From assembly GCF_005144415.1 (NCBI RefSeq), contig NZ_SWJE01000012.1, positions 186,001 through 250,000 on the forward strand: a stretch of 64,000 nucleotides of DNA, read 5' to 3'. The position numbers and the translations under genes are program-made. The DNA comes from Trinickia terrae (GTDB lineage: Bacteria; Pseudomonadota; Gammaproteobacteria; Burkholderiales; Burkholderiaceae). The notes beneath the pieces are model-generated. The model saw only the letters and a list, made by a program, of their open reading frames with translations, ran no database searches and had not been told where the DNA came from. Shown here in pieces: positions 56,101 through 64,000 of the stretch. How positions within the stretch are numbered: position 1 is the first letter of the stretch; every line of letters begins with the position of its first letter.

Positions 56101-56823
56101 TCAGTTGCGCGCGAAGTTGCGCCGGAACGAGCGGCCCACATAGGCCTCGGCGCGGTTGAACACGCGGTTCGATACGCCTGTCATCAGCAGATAGAGCGCG
56201 CCGCCCGCAACGAAGAACAGGAAGTACTGATGCGTCGAATTCGCGGCGACCTGGCTCGTGCGCAGCAGCTCGGCGAGCCCCGTGACGGAGATCAGTGCCG
56301 AATCCTTGAGGCTCAGCTGCCAGACGTTGCCGATGCCCGGCAACGCGAAGCGCAGCACCTGCGGAATCATGATGCGGCGCATGACCGTGAACGTCGGCAT
56401 GCCGATCGCGCGCGCCGCTTCGAGCTCGCCCTTCGACACCGCGAGCACGGCCGCGCGATACACCTCGGCCTGATACGCGCCCGAGATCATGCCGACCGCG
56501 AGCGCGCCGATCACGAACGGCGGCACGCCGATGAAGCCTTCCGCGCCGAACCATTGCCCGACCGTGGTGACGAGCGTCGAGCCGCCGAAATAGAACAGGT
56601 AGATGACGAGCAGCTCGGGCACGCCGCGAAACACGGTCGTATACACGTCGCCCAGCAGGCGGGCGCTGCGGTGACGAGAGAGCTTCGCGGCCGCGACGAT
56701 CGCGCCGAGCACCGCGCCGACCGCGAGCGCGGCGAGCGTCAGCGCGACCGTCATCAGCGCGGCGAGCAGCAGCACGCTGCCCCAGCCATCGCTTCCGAAG
56801 CCTAGTTGTTGGATGAGCGCCAT
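56101..56823 (-). CDS. ABC transporter permease (HisQ type)
   Basis: A 240-residue permease. VYTTVFRGVPELLVIYLFYF and the EAA loop EVYRAAVLAVSKGELEAARA are conserved. The start at 56823 (MALIQQLGFGSDGWG) is chosen because the upstream 19 codons lack coding character. The binding-protein gene lies 90 bp upstream. Confidence 0.92.
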   Translation of the reverse strand: MALIQQLGFGSDGWGSVLLLAALMTVALTLAALAVGAVLGAIVAAAKLSRHRSARLLGDVYTTVFRGVPELLVIYLFYFGGSTLVTTVGQWFGAEGFIGVPPFVIGALAVGMISGAYQAEVYRAAVLAVSKGELEAARAIGMPTFTVMRRIMIPQVLRFALPGIGNVWQLSLKDSALISVTGLAELLRTSQVAANSTHQYFLFFVAGGALYLLMTGVSNRVFNRAEAYVGRSFRRNFARN

Positions 56824-56913
56824 GCGTGTCTCCCAAGCATGCGTTGAGCGGACACGGGCCGTAACGCCAACGCCGCGCATCGTCCGCGCGGCGTTGGCGC
56901 ACGCCCGTTCGAT

Positions 56914-57780
56914 TTACGGCGTGACGTCAGTCTTGAACCACTTGTCGGAAAGCTTCTTCACGGTGCCGTCCGCGAGCGCCGCGCCGATCGCGGCATCGAA
57001 CTTCGTCTTCAGGTCTTCGTCCTGCTTGCGGAACGCGAGCCCTTCGCCCGGCCCCCAGATCGGGCCGCCGATCTTCGGCCCGGCGAGCACGACCGACGCG
57101 TTTTCCTTCTTGTCCATGTTCGCCGCGTAATAGGTGACGTCGTCGAACGACGCGTCGATGCGGCCTGCGACGAGGTCGAGATCGCGCTCGGGCGAGGTCT
57201 TGTAGACGCGGATCGACGCGATGTCCTTGAAGCTGTCGTTGATGAACTTCGTGTAGACGGTGCCCGACTGGATGCCGATCGTCTTGCCCTTGAGCTGCTT
57301 GCGCAGCGTGTCGACAGTGGCCTTGTCGGCGGCCGAATCGCCCGTCAGCTTGACCACGGGCGCGCTCGGGGACGCCTTCGGCATGATCTTGGTGTCGGTG
57401 ACGGCGAACGTTGCGGGCGTCGCCGCGTACGGCCGCGAGAACGCGAGGATCTTCTCGCGCTCCGGCGTGATCGAGATCGCGTCCATCAGGATGTCGAACT
57501 TGCCGGCCTGCAGGCCCGGAATCATGCCGTCCCAATCCTGCGCGACCATGTTGCACTGGATCTTGATGCGCGCGCAGACGTTGGCGAGCAGCTCGGGTTC
57601 GAAGCCGCCCAGCTTGCCGCCCGGCAGCGTGAGATTCCACGGCGCGTAGCCGCCTTCCAGCGCGACCGTCACCGTCTTCCATTCCTTCGCCTGCGCCGGC
57701 GCCTGTGCGGCGAGCGTTGCCGCCACCGCGGCGGCGACGCCGATCGACCTGATTGCCAACTTGATGCGCTTGCCGTTCAC
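56914..57780 (-). CDS. ABC transporter substrate-binding protein (HisJ/ArtJ type)
   Basis: A 288-residue periplasmic protein with a Sec signal peptide ending AQAPAQA. The SBP3 fold shows VALEGGYAPWNLTLPGGKLG, FDILMDAISITPEREKILAF and DASFDDVTYYAANMD. Such proteins bind histidine, arginine, lysine or ornithine. The GTG at 57780 has AAAGGAG upstream and is the first codon of the leftward operon. The cargo is probably the substrate of the lyase homologue (inference). Confidence 0.93.
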   Translation of the reverse strand: MNGKRIKLAIRSIGVAAAVAATLAAQAPAQAKEWKTVTVALEGGYAPWNLTLPGGKLGGFEPELLANVCARIKIQCNMVAQDWDGMIPGLQAGKFDILMDAISITPEREKILAFSRPYAATPATFAVTDTKIMPKASPSAPVVKLTGDSAADKATVDTLRKQLKGKTIGIQSGTVYTKFINDSFKDIASIRVYKTSPERDLDLVAGRIDASFDDVTYYAANMDKKENASVVLAGPKIGGPIWGPGEGLAFRKQDEDLKTKFDAAIGAALADGTVKKLSDKWFKTDVTP

Positions 57781-57839
57781 GTGATTTCTCCTTTCGTTGA
57801 GGACGCCATCCCTTCGGTCAAGCACGTTGCCTCAGGAAT

Positions 57840-57851
57840 TTGTCTATACAA
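57840..57851. promoter_or_regulatory. HutC-like operator upstream of the hut-like operon
   Basis: TTGTCTATACAA, followed by G, lies 60 bp before the binding-protein start. It resembles the TTGTATATACAA-type sites bound by HutC regulators and is a good candidate for the repressor encoded at the operon end. Confidence 0.5.
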
Positions 57852-57981
57852 GCATGCAAGAAGAAAAACGGCACCACAAGGGGTGATCAAAAAAGAACCC
57901 GGAAAATGCGGGAAATCCCCTAAAAAACGGGACATTTCGCGCTTCGATCTGGGGAAAACAGGCACGAAGTTGGTGCGTCTC

Positions 57982-58010
57982 GTCTAGTCATTTGACGATA
58001 ATGACTAGAC
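57982..58010. promoter_or_regulatory. Perfect 11-bp-arm palindrome in the 57.8-58.1 kb divergent region
   Basis: GTCTAGTCATT-N7-AATGACTAGAC lies in the 344-bp region between the leftward hut-like operon and dbpA. The GTCTAG core is typical of GntR/HutC-family sites. It may be a second operator of the same repressor or a site for an unknown regulator. The rest of 57781-58124 shows no gene. Confidence 0.55.
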
Positions 58011-58124
58011 AAATTTGATGCTCATTGATTTTCGAGCGTCGCCAAGGGGTGGCCCGAACGAGCCGGCACACGGCCGCGGCTTGCGCATCCGTTAGAATCG
58101 CCGCCACCGATCGGACACGACGAC

Positions 58125-59528
58125 ATGACCAGCGAACCCACCGCCACACCCTTCAGCGCGCTTGCGCTCTCGCCCGCCACCCTCGCCAACCTCGCGCAAC
58201 TGGGCTATGCCGCCATGACGCCGATCCAGGCGGCGAGCCTGCCCATTGCGCTCGCGGGGCACGACCTGATCGCCCAGGCGAAGACCGGCAGCGGCAAGAC
58301 CGCGGCCTTCTCGCTCGCGCTGCTCGCGCGGCTCGATGCGCGCCGCTTCGACGTGCAGGCGATGGTCCTGTGCCCGACGCGCGAGCTGGCCGACCAGGTC
58401 ACGCAGGAAATCCGCCGTCTCGCGCGCGCCGAGGAAAACGTCAAGGTGCTGACGTTGTGCGGCGGCACGCCGATGCGTCCGCAAACGGCGAGCCTCGAGC
58501 ATGGCGCGCATATCGTCGTCGGCACGCCGGGACGCATCATGGATCACCTCGAGCGCGGCAGCCTCGCGCTCGATGCATTGAATACGCTCGTGCTCGACGA
58601 AGCGGACCGGATGCTCGACATGGGATTCTTCGACGACATCGCGAAGGTTGCGCGTCAGTGCCCCAAGGAGCGTCAAACGCTGTTGTTCTCCGCGACCTAC
58701 CCCGACGGCATCGCCAAGCTGAGCCAGCAGTTCCTGCGCAACCCGAAGGAAGTGAAGCTCGAAGAGCGTCACGACGACAGCAAGATTCGCCAGCGCTTCT
58801 ACGAAGTGACCGAGGACGAGCGGCTGCACGCCGTCGGCATGCTGCTGAACCACTATCGCCCGGTGAGCACGCTGGCGTTCTGCAACACGAAGCAGCAATG
58901 CCGCGATCTGCTCGACGTGCTGCGCGCGCAGGGCTTTCATGCGCTCGCCTTGCACGGTGAGCTGGACCAGCGCGAGCGCGACCAGGTGTTGATCCAGTTC
59001 GCGAACCGCAGCTGCTCGGTGCTCGTCGCCACCGACGTCGCCGCGCGCGGCCTCGACATCGCGCAGCTCGAAGCAGTGGTCAACGTCGACGTGACGCCCG
59101 ATCCCGAAGTGCACGTGCATCGCATCGGCCGCACAGGCCGCGCGGATCAGGACGGCTGGGCGCTGAGCCTCGCGAGCATGGACGAGATGGGGCGCGTCGG
59201 CGGCATCGAGCAGGCGCAAGGGCGCGAGGTCGAATGGCAGCCGCTCGCCGAGCTCGAGGCCGCGAGTGACGAGCCGTTGCTGCCGCCGATGGAAACGCTG
59301 CAGATTCTCGGCGGACGCAAAGACAAGATCCGCCCCGGCGACGTGCTCGGCGCGCTGACGGGCGACGCCGGTTTCAGCGGCGCGCAGATCGGCAAGATCA
59401 ACGTCACCGAGTTCTCGACGTACGTGGCGGTCGAGCGCAGCGTCGCGCGCGACGCGCTGCGCAAGCTCAACGCGGGCAAGCTGAAAGGCAAGAAGGTGAA
59501 GGTCCGGTTGATGGACGAATCGCAGTGA
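58125..59528 (+). CDS. dbpA: DEAD-box RNA helicase DbpA
   Basis: A 467-residue ATP-dependent RNA helicase. Motifs are AKTGSGKT (I), LDEADRMLDMG (II), SATYPDG (III), RGLDIAQLEAV and HRIGRTGRA (VI). The C-terminal DbpA RNA-binding domain (IRPGDVLGALTGDAGFSGAQ to KKVKVRLMD) targets hairpin 92 of 23S rRNA and places it in 50S ribosome assembly. Its length matches the family. It is monocistronic. Confidence 0.95.
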   Translation: MTSEPTATPFSALALSPATLANLAQLGYAAMTPIQAASLPIALAGHDLIAQAKTGSGKTAAFSLALLARLDARRFDVQAMVLCPTRELADQVTQEIRRLARAEENVKVLTLCGGTPMRPQTASLEHGAHIVVGTPGRIMDHLERGSLALDALNTLVLDEADRMLDMGFFDDIAKVARQCPKERQTLLFSATYPDGIAKLSQQFLRNPKEVKLEERHDDSKIRQRFYEVTEDERLHAVGMLLNHYRPVSTLAFCNTKQQCRDLLDVLRAQGFHALALHGELDQRERDQVLIQFANRSCSVLVATDVAARGLDIAQLEAVVNVDVTPDPEVHVHRIGRTGRADQDGWALSLASMDEMGRVGGIEQAQGREVEWQPLAELEAASDEPLLPPMETLQILGGRKDKIRPGDVLGALTGDAGFSGAQIGKINVTEFSTYVAVERSVARDALRKLNAGKLKGKKVKVRLMDESQ

Positions 59529-59562
59529 CCCACCCTTTCCCGGTACCAAGGGGCACGGTTTC

Positions 59563-59688
59563 GTGAAGCATTTCATTTCATCGGCGGCGGCTGTCGCGAC
59601 GAGCGCGCTCGCGTTGGGCGCTTGCGCATCGCAGCCTTCAAGCTCGGCAGAGTTTTCTGCCGCGCCGGTGAAAGTCGCGAACGTGTGA
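59563..59688 (+). CDS. Mini-lipoprotein (41 residues)
   Basis: A short frame starting with GTG at 59563. It encodes a positively charged N-terminus, a hydrophobic core and the lipobox LALGAC, then only 20 residues (SQPSSSAEFSAAPVKVANV). It looks like a lipoprotein signal plus short tail, either a real small lipoprotein or the remnant of a longer gene. It lies 34 bp after dbpA with a weak ribosome site. Confidence 0.4.
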   Translation: MKHFISSAAAVATSALALGACASQPSSSAEFSAAPVKVANV

Positions 59689-60032
59689 TTGCAGGCGATG
59701 ACTGTTGAGCGAGGAAAGCTTGTCATCCGGCGCGAGCTTTGAAACACGTTCCGTTTTCTAGAGCAGCCGCGATATTCGCTCGGTCCGATGAACGGATAGG
59801 ATCCCTGACTTGAACGTTGCACTCCTTCCGGAAAATTTCAAACTGTTACCCGAACGACACCGTGTCATCAGCACTGATTTCAAGTTGTTGATGACTTCGC
59901 TAATGGCGCTTGTTAGCATACTCGACGCCATCGTCTATCGGCTCGTGCGGCGTCACCAGCTCGCTGGGCTACGCATGGCCGCGTGACTTAAGCAAGGCGG
60001 CCTCCGATTTCCAGTGCAGTCCAGAATCGAAT
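59689..60032. other. 344-bp spacer before the acyltransferase gene
   Basis: No gene is supported here. The left half is A/T-richer and may contain the promoter of the acyltransferase unit; no clear terminator or operator is seen. Confidence 0.35.
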
Positions 60033-60908
60033 ATGAAAACTGCCGCCCATTGCATGCTTGTTGCCTTACTGCGACTCCTGTCACTTCTCCCCTACTCGCT
60101 GGTTGCCAGAATGGGCAGCGGTCTCGGAGCCGGCTTATACGTGATACGGAGCCGCCGAAAGCACATCGTTTTGACCAACCTTCGGCTGTGCTTTCCCGCA
60201 ATGACCGATCTTGAGCACGAGCGCATCGCCTGCGCCCATTTCCAGCATGTCGTGCGCAGCTATCTGGAGCGCGGATTTCAGTGGTTCGGCAGCCCGCGTT
60301 GGGTGAGCCGGATGGTGCACCTGGAAAGCAAGATCGAGCTGGACGATCCCGATGCGCCGCCCACCATTTTCATGGGCTTTCACTTCGTTGGAATCGAGGT
60401 AGGCTGCATGCTCTATTCCTCTCGCCTGCCGGTTGCCGCTTTATACACCCGCATGTCGAACGCTCGCTTGTGCGCTCTAGCGAAGCGCCAGCGCGGGCGG
60501 TTTGGGGCGAAGATGATCGAGCGCAGTTCGAGCGCGAGGGATGCTGTCAGGCTTCTGCGCGCGGGCATTCCAGTGATGCTGGCAGCGGATATGGACCACG
60601 GAACAACGGGTTCGGTCTTTGCACCGCTTTTCGGCGTTCCAGCATGCACGCTGACGTCGGTGTCTCGTTTGGCAAAGTTGAGCGGCGCACGCGTCGTGCC
60701 TTTCGTCACCGAAGTGTTGCCCGAGTACCGCGGGTACAGGCTGACTATCTTTGAGCCACTGGAAGGCTATCCGTCGGGCGACGATTCACTCGACGCGTGC
60801 ACGATGAATGCGTTTCTTGAAAGGCAGATCTCGCGTTTTCCCGAACAGTATTACTGGGTGCACCGACGATTCAAGACTCGTCCGGCGGGCACTCCTGCAG
60901 TTTACTGA
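60033..60908 (+). CDS. Lipid A biosynthesis acyltransferase-like protein (LpxL/HtrB family)
   Basis: A 291-residue membrane-associated acyltransferase. The N-terminus has a hydrophobic anchor (MLVALLRLLSLLPYSLVARM). The catalytic HX4E motif is GFHFVGIE near residue 118, and MLAADMDHGTTGSVFAPLFG with VFAPLFGVPA matches the late family block. These enzymes add secondary acyl chains to lipid A or ornithine lipids. It is shorter than E. coli LpxL (about 306). The ATG at 60033 follows A/T-rich sequence without a strong ribosome site. It precedes the unknown gene by 35 bp. It is probably an accessory paralogue. Confidence 0.82.
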   Translation: MKTAAHCMLVALLRLLSLLPYSLVARMGSGLGAGLYVIRSRRKHIVLTNLRLCFPAMTDLEHERIACAHFQHVVRSYLERGFQWFGSPRWVSRMVHLESKIELDDPDAPPTIFMGFHFVGIEVGCMLYSSRLPVAALYTRMSNARLCALAKRQRGRFGAKMIERSSSARDAVRLLRAGIPVMLAADMDHGTTGSVFAPLFGVPACTLTSVSRLAKLSGARVVPFVTEVLPEYRGYRLTIFEPLEGYPSGDDSLDACTMNAFLERQISRFPEQYYWVHRRFKTRPAGTPAVY

Positions 60909-60943
60909 TCGCGACTGCATCGCTTGGGCACCTGGAGAGTTCA

Positions 60944-61747
60944 ATGGCTAATCACGACAGGCTGCATCCACTACGTCCGTTCCTGAAGAATTGGGTTTGG
61001 GAGCATGGCCGGATCGGTACTCGCTATTTGGACTGCATCGATGGCGAAATCAAGTTTGACGAAGGCAAGAAGTCGCACTTCGCGGACGAAGAATACATTT
61101 ACGTGCCGCTCGATAAGGACGGTGAGGACGATGCGTCTGCGGATGGTCCAGCGATCCAGGAGGCGGGACTTGGCCGGTTCTTGAAGGGCGCGCAGTTGGG
61201 CAAGCCGGAAGAAGCCGGGACTGCGGTGGAGGTCCAGCGCGCAGTGGCGGACTGCGTGGAGCTCGGCCTGTTCAGCGCATATCAGAGGGACGCCCAGGAG
61301 GCCTTCACACGCTATGCGCAGGAGCCTATGTTCGAGGATGAAATCCGCGCGGCGGTTGTCGACGATATCCGGCGCATCTACGCGCGTATGCGGGAGCAAC
61401 TGGCGCTGTACGATTTCAGTGTGCTTTACGGCTTGCCCACACCGCTGCTCATCGGCGAGGCGCCCTTCATCGACTGGCGCGTGCGCGCTAGTCCGGCCCT
61501 TCCGTTCGTATCGCTTCCTCTTGGACCTTACTGTCTGCTGGTGGGCGCGCCCTCGGGCAGGAAAAGCCGGATCGGCCCAGTGGTCTGGAAGGCTGCTGCC
61601 GCTATGGGCCCGTTGAAGGACCACAACCGCCACATCGTGGAGCAGGCACGTTTGTGGTTGGTAGCGACCACGGATGACCAACTCGTCGCGGTGCAAAGCC
61701 GCTTCGCTGCGGCCAGGAGCACCACGCCGGACAATGCGAAGCCCTGA
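60944..61747 (+). CDS. Hypothetical protein
   Basis: A 267-residue cytoplasmic protein with no motif I recognise. It is acidic near residues 45-70 (YVPLDKDGEDDASADG) and has a mixed alpha/beta pattern with LPFVSLPLGPYCLLVGAPSG, then IVEQARLWLVATTDDQLVAV. It may be an immunity-like or metabolic protein. It is coupled by position to the acyltransferase gene. Base composition is slightly lower in G/C than the dbpA region. Confidence 0.6.
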   Translation: MANHDRLHPLRPFLKNWVWEHGRIGTRYLDCIDGEIKFDEGKKSHFADEEYIYVPLDKDGEDDASADGPAIQEAGLGRFLKGAQLGKPEEAGTAVEVQRAVADCVELGLFSAYQRDAQEAFTRYAQEPMFEDEIRAAVVDDIRRIYARMREQLALYDFSVLYGLPTPLLIGEAPFIDWRVRASPALPFVSLPLGPYCLLVGAPSGRKSRIGPVVWKAAAAMGPLKDHNRHIVEQARLWLVATTDDQLVAVQSRFAAARSTTPDNAKP

Positions 61748-61817
61748 CCGAAATCGGCCGGGAAACGCGCGGTCGTCGGAATCCGCATATCCCCGCGGAC
61801 GCTGTCCTCAAACAGGC

Positions 61818-62582
61818 TTAAGTACGTGTAATCGAAGCCCCACCGTCGACCAATGAAGCCGTACCTGTCACGAACGACGAATCGTCGGAAGCAAGATAGA
61901 GGGCCGACCGCGCAACCTCTTCAGGTTTCGCGACGCGCTTGAGCGCATGCAAGCCCGTGACGAATGCCTGCGATTCTGACGTGTCATTCATGCCGCGATA
62001 CATTTCAGTGTCGACCGCGCCCGGGAGGATTGCGTTGACGCGCACACCTTGCGGACCGAATTCGGCCGCAAGTGCCTGCGTGAGTCCGATCAGCCCGGCT
62101 TTGCTCGCATCATAGGCCGCAGTTCCCGGGAAGGCGAACGAATAGCCGACGAACGTCGAAGTGAAGATGATCGACCCGCCGCCCTGCTTGACCATCTCGG
62201 GGATCTGATACTTGGCGCCCAGAAACGCGCTCGTCAGGTTAGTGGCCAATGTGGACGACCAACCCGCTTCCGAGATGCCTGTGGACGGTCCCATTTCTCC
62301 CAGCGTTCCCGCATTGTTATAGGCGATGTCAAGGCGCCCGAACCGGCTGACAGCGAGTGCGACGAGCGCTTTCGCGAAGTCTTCGGATTGCACGTCCCCT
62401 GCCAGCGACACGGCCGTGCCGCCAACGCCCGCGATCTCCGTTACGAGTGTGTCAAGCTCGGCTTCGCGGCGCGCGGCCACGACGACCTTGGCGCCTTCCG
62501 CGGCGAACAGTTTGGCGGCAGCCCTGCCAATGCCTGCACTGGCGCCCGTGACGATAGCGACCTTTCCTGATAAGCGTTGCAT
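61818..62582 (-). CDS. SDR-family oxidoreductase
   Basis: A 254-residue classical short-chain dehydrogenase. TGASAGIG binds the cofactor; RR and the following residues after strand 2 favour NADP. The catalytic Ser lies in SIIFTSTFVG and the Tyr/Lys pair in AAYDASKAGLIGL. The ATG at 62582 has GGAG seven bases upstream. It is divergent from the LysR gene, which probably regulates it. The substrate is unknown. Confidence 0.93.
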   Translation of the reverse strand: MQRLSGKVAIVTGASAGIGRAAAKLFAAEGAKVVVAARREAELDTLVTEIAGVGGTAVSLAGDVQSEDFAKALVALAVSRFGRLDIAYNNAGTLGEMGPSTGISEAGWSSTLATNLTSAFLGAKYQIPEMVKQGGGSIIFTSTFVGYSFAFPGTAAYDASKAGLIGLTQALAAEFGPQGVRVNAILPGAVDTEMYRGMNDTSESQAFVTGLHALKRVAKPEEVARSALYLASDDSSFVTGTASLVDGGASITRT

Positions 62583-62720
62583 GTTCAATCTCCAGCTTCA
62601 TTCGTGGACCGATGCCCAATGCCCGGCTCCGTGATGCGAACTATAGGATTCGCTTCTTGTTGCAGGAAGGCATAAAAGATGGCTGTATCATTCAGCTTTT
62701 GTGAATGACTGGGACGTCGT

Positions 62721-63629
62721 ATGGACCGTCTGCGCGCCTTTGAGGTTTTCGTGACCGTGGTCAACCGGGGCAGCTTTGCGCGCGCGGCCGATGCGCTCGA
62801 CACCTCGCCTGCGAACGTGACCCGCTACGTGAACGAACTGGAGGCGCATCTCGGCACCCGACTGCTCAATCGCACCTCACGCAAGTTGTCGCTTACCGAG
62901 GGAGGCGACACGCTTTATTCGCGATGCAGGACTATCCTCGAAGACGTCGCCGAAACGGAGGGGCTGCTGTCAAGAACGTCGATCGAGCCGCGCGGACGAT
63001 TGCGTATCAACGCTCCTGTCAGCTTCGGCGTGCTGCATCTGGCGCCACTGTGGCCTGAGTTCATGCAGAGATATCCCGATGTCGAACTTGAAATCGCGCT
63101 CATCGATCGCGTTGTCGACATCGTCGAGGAAGGTTTCGATCTGGCCATTCGCATCTCGCGTGCTGGCACGACTGAGCACGCAGCCCGCAAACTGGCGACA
63201 TCGAGAAACGTGCTGTGCGCTTCTCCTGACTATCTGAACCAATGGGGGTATCCGGAAATACCGCAGGATCTGGTCAGACACCACTGCATCGGGTACACCT
63301 ATGCAGCCACAGGGGACGATTGGCAGCTGACAGACAGCAACGGCAGAGATCACCGTGTTCAGGTCAACTGTCGCATGCACACCAATAACGGCGATACAGC
63401 GCGCGCGGCGGCGCTTGCCGGACGAGGCATCATCTGGCAGCCCACGTTTCTGATTGGCGACGACCTTCGCACGGGCAAGCTCGTCAGAGTTTTGCCTGAA
63501 TACCGCTTGCCGGACATCGATGTGCTTGCACTGTATCCGAGCCGTCGTCACGTGAGCGCCAAAGTACGTGCGGCAATCGATTTTCTGGTCGACGCATTTT
63601 CGGGTTTGCCGCCGTGGGACAACGCGTGA
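62721..63629 (+). CDS. LysR-family transcriptional regulator
   Basis: A 302-residue LysR regulator. The N-terminal winged helix is RAADALDTSPANVTRYVNEL, then LGTRLLNRTSRKLSLTEGG. The effector domain has PDVELEIALIDRVVDIVEEG and DLAIRISRAGTTEHAARKL, typical of the CrgA-like branch. It is divergent from the SDR gene across about 138 bp. No inverted T-N11-A motif was verified in that space. Confidence 0.92.
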   Translation: MDRLRAFEVFVTVVNRGSFARAADALDTSPANVTRYVNELEAHLGTRLLNRTSRKLSLTEGGDTLYSRCRTILEDVAETEGLLSRTSIEPRGRLRINAPVSFGVLHLAPLWPEFMQRYPDVELEIALIDRVVDIVEEGFDLAIRISRAGTTEHAARKLATSRNVLCASPDYLNQWGYPEIPQDLVRHHCIGYTYAATGDDWQLTDSNGRDHRVQVNCRMHTNNGDTARAAALAGRGIIWQPTFLIGDDLRTGKLVRVLPEYRLPDIDVLALYPSRRHVSAKVRAAIDFLVDAFSGLPPWDNA

Positions 63630-63800
63630 AACGGCGTGAGTGACGTGGCTTAAGCGTCGGCGATCGCGACGTAACGGCCATCGACCGCCTGCGACGTGCT
63701 CAAAGTGTTGAACGGGCATCACGGACAAGCGATGGCCGTTCGGCGGCAGGCAGCAAGCGGTCAGTCCGGTTGTTCAGATCGGGTATCCGAACGTCGACGC

Positions 63801-64000
63801 CTATGGCATGACCTTGTCGATTTCTTCATAAGCGCGGTTGAGCCAAACCTTCACCCGCTGGCGCTCGAGCATGCCAAGACCGGTGCTCGCGCGATCCGGA
63901 TGATGCGTCGCCGCCCAGAAGCTCGAATTCTTCTGGTCAATCTTCTGCATAGTCGCGTCGGGAAGATGGCGCAGCGAAACGATGTCAGCGCCAAGCGCTT
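63801..64000 (-). CDS. C-terminal end of a gene truncated at the window edge
   Basis: The last 66 codons of a leftward gene are present, ending in KVMP and stop. They read ALGADIVSLRHLPDATMQKI, then SSFWAATHHPDRASTGLGML and VKVWLNRAYEEIDKVMP. The residues look coding, but I do not recognise the family from this fragment, and the start lies outside the window. Confidence 0.5.
   Translation of the reverse strand, partial: ALGADIVSLRHLPDATMQKIDQKNSSFWAATHHPDRASTGLGMLERQRVKVWLNRAYEEIDKVMP

Overview
The window looks like chromosome (or chromid) sequence from a high-GC betaproteobacterium of the Burkholderia/Paraburkholderia group. The reasons are strong G/C third-position codon use, a TOMM cluster of the type known from Burkholderia, a MocR/TRAP/polar-amino-acid-ABC gene repertoire, and Burkholderia-style inverted intergenic repeats. 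No rRNA, tRNA, CRISPR array or transposase was found. Assignments are by reading translations and motifs; no database search was possible.

Layout. (1) 0.2-5.4 kb: a MocR regulator divergent from a DJ-1/PfpI protein, a secreted phospholipase C-type phosphoesterase and an alpha/beta hydrolase. (2) 5.5-8.2 kb and 18.5-29.9 kb: two halves of one uronate/pectin catabolic locus. It holds an SMP-30 lactonase, an FCD-GntR regulator, a uronate dehydrogenase, a TRAP uptake system, an IlvD/Edd dehydratase, an aldehyde dehydrogenase, a KdgD-like aldolase-family enzyme and two GH28 polygalacturonases. Near-identical palindromes (ATGTTGT-N3-ACAACAT type) precede three of its transcription units. (3) 8.2-18.5 kb, inserted between those halves: a RiPP (TOMM) island with a leader-binding/YcaO cyclodehydratase, two nitrile-hydratase-leader-like precursors, a 1367-residue kinase/degenerate-cyclase/ATPase fusion and an FHA protein. 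Divergent from these are a small Cys-rich protein and a patatin phospholipase. (4) 29.9-37 kb: a lipase-chaperone-like protein, a polar amino-acid-type ABC importer, an FMN-dependent monooxygenase and an MmgE/PrpD protein. (5) 37.4-46.6 kb: an R-body (reb) locus with its own Crp-type regulator and ECF-like sigma factor. It has four RebB-family proteins, a larger Reb-like protein, a nitrilase-like protein, membrane proteins, a depolymerase-like esterase, a GH24 lysozyme and helical proteins of unknown role, separated by several hairpin terminators. (6) 47-51.6 kb: a chemoreceptor and an orphan 2-oxoglutarate-dehydrogenase E1 paralogue, followed by a 64-bp perfect inverted repeat pair. (7) 52.2-57.8 kb: a hut-like operon (ABC importer, histidine-ammonia-lyase homologue, HutC-type repressor) in which the lyase lacks exactly the Ala-Ser-Gly triad that forms the MIO cofactor. 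(8) 58.1-64 kb: dbpA, a mini-lipoprotein, an LpxL-type acyltransferase, an unknown protein, a divergent SDR/LysR pair and a truncated gene at the right edge.

How the genes work together. The pectin locus can be read as a full route: extracellular polygalacturonase, TRAP uptake of the uronate or sugar acid, oxidation to aldarolactone, ring opening, dehydration, a KdgD-type step, then 2-oxoglutarate. A palindrome-binding GntR protein encoded inside the locus probably controls it. The most novel-looking elements are the MIO-less lyase operon, the phospho-signalling TOMM island and the self-regulated R-body locus carrying a lysozyme and a nitrilase-like enzyme.
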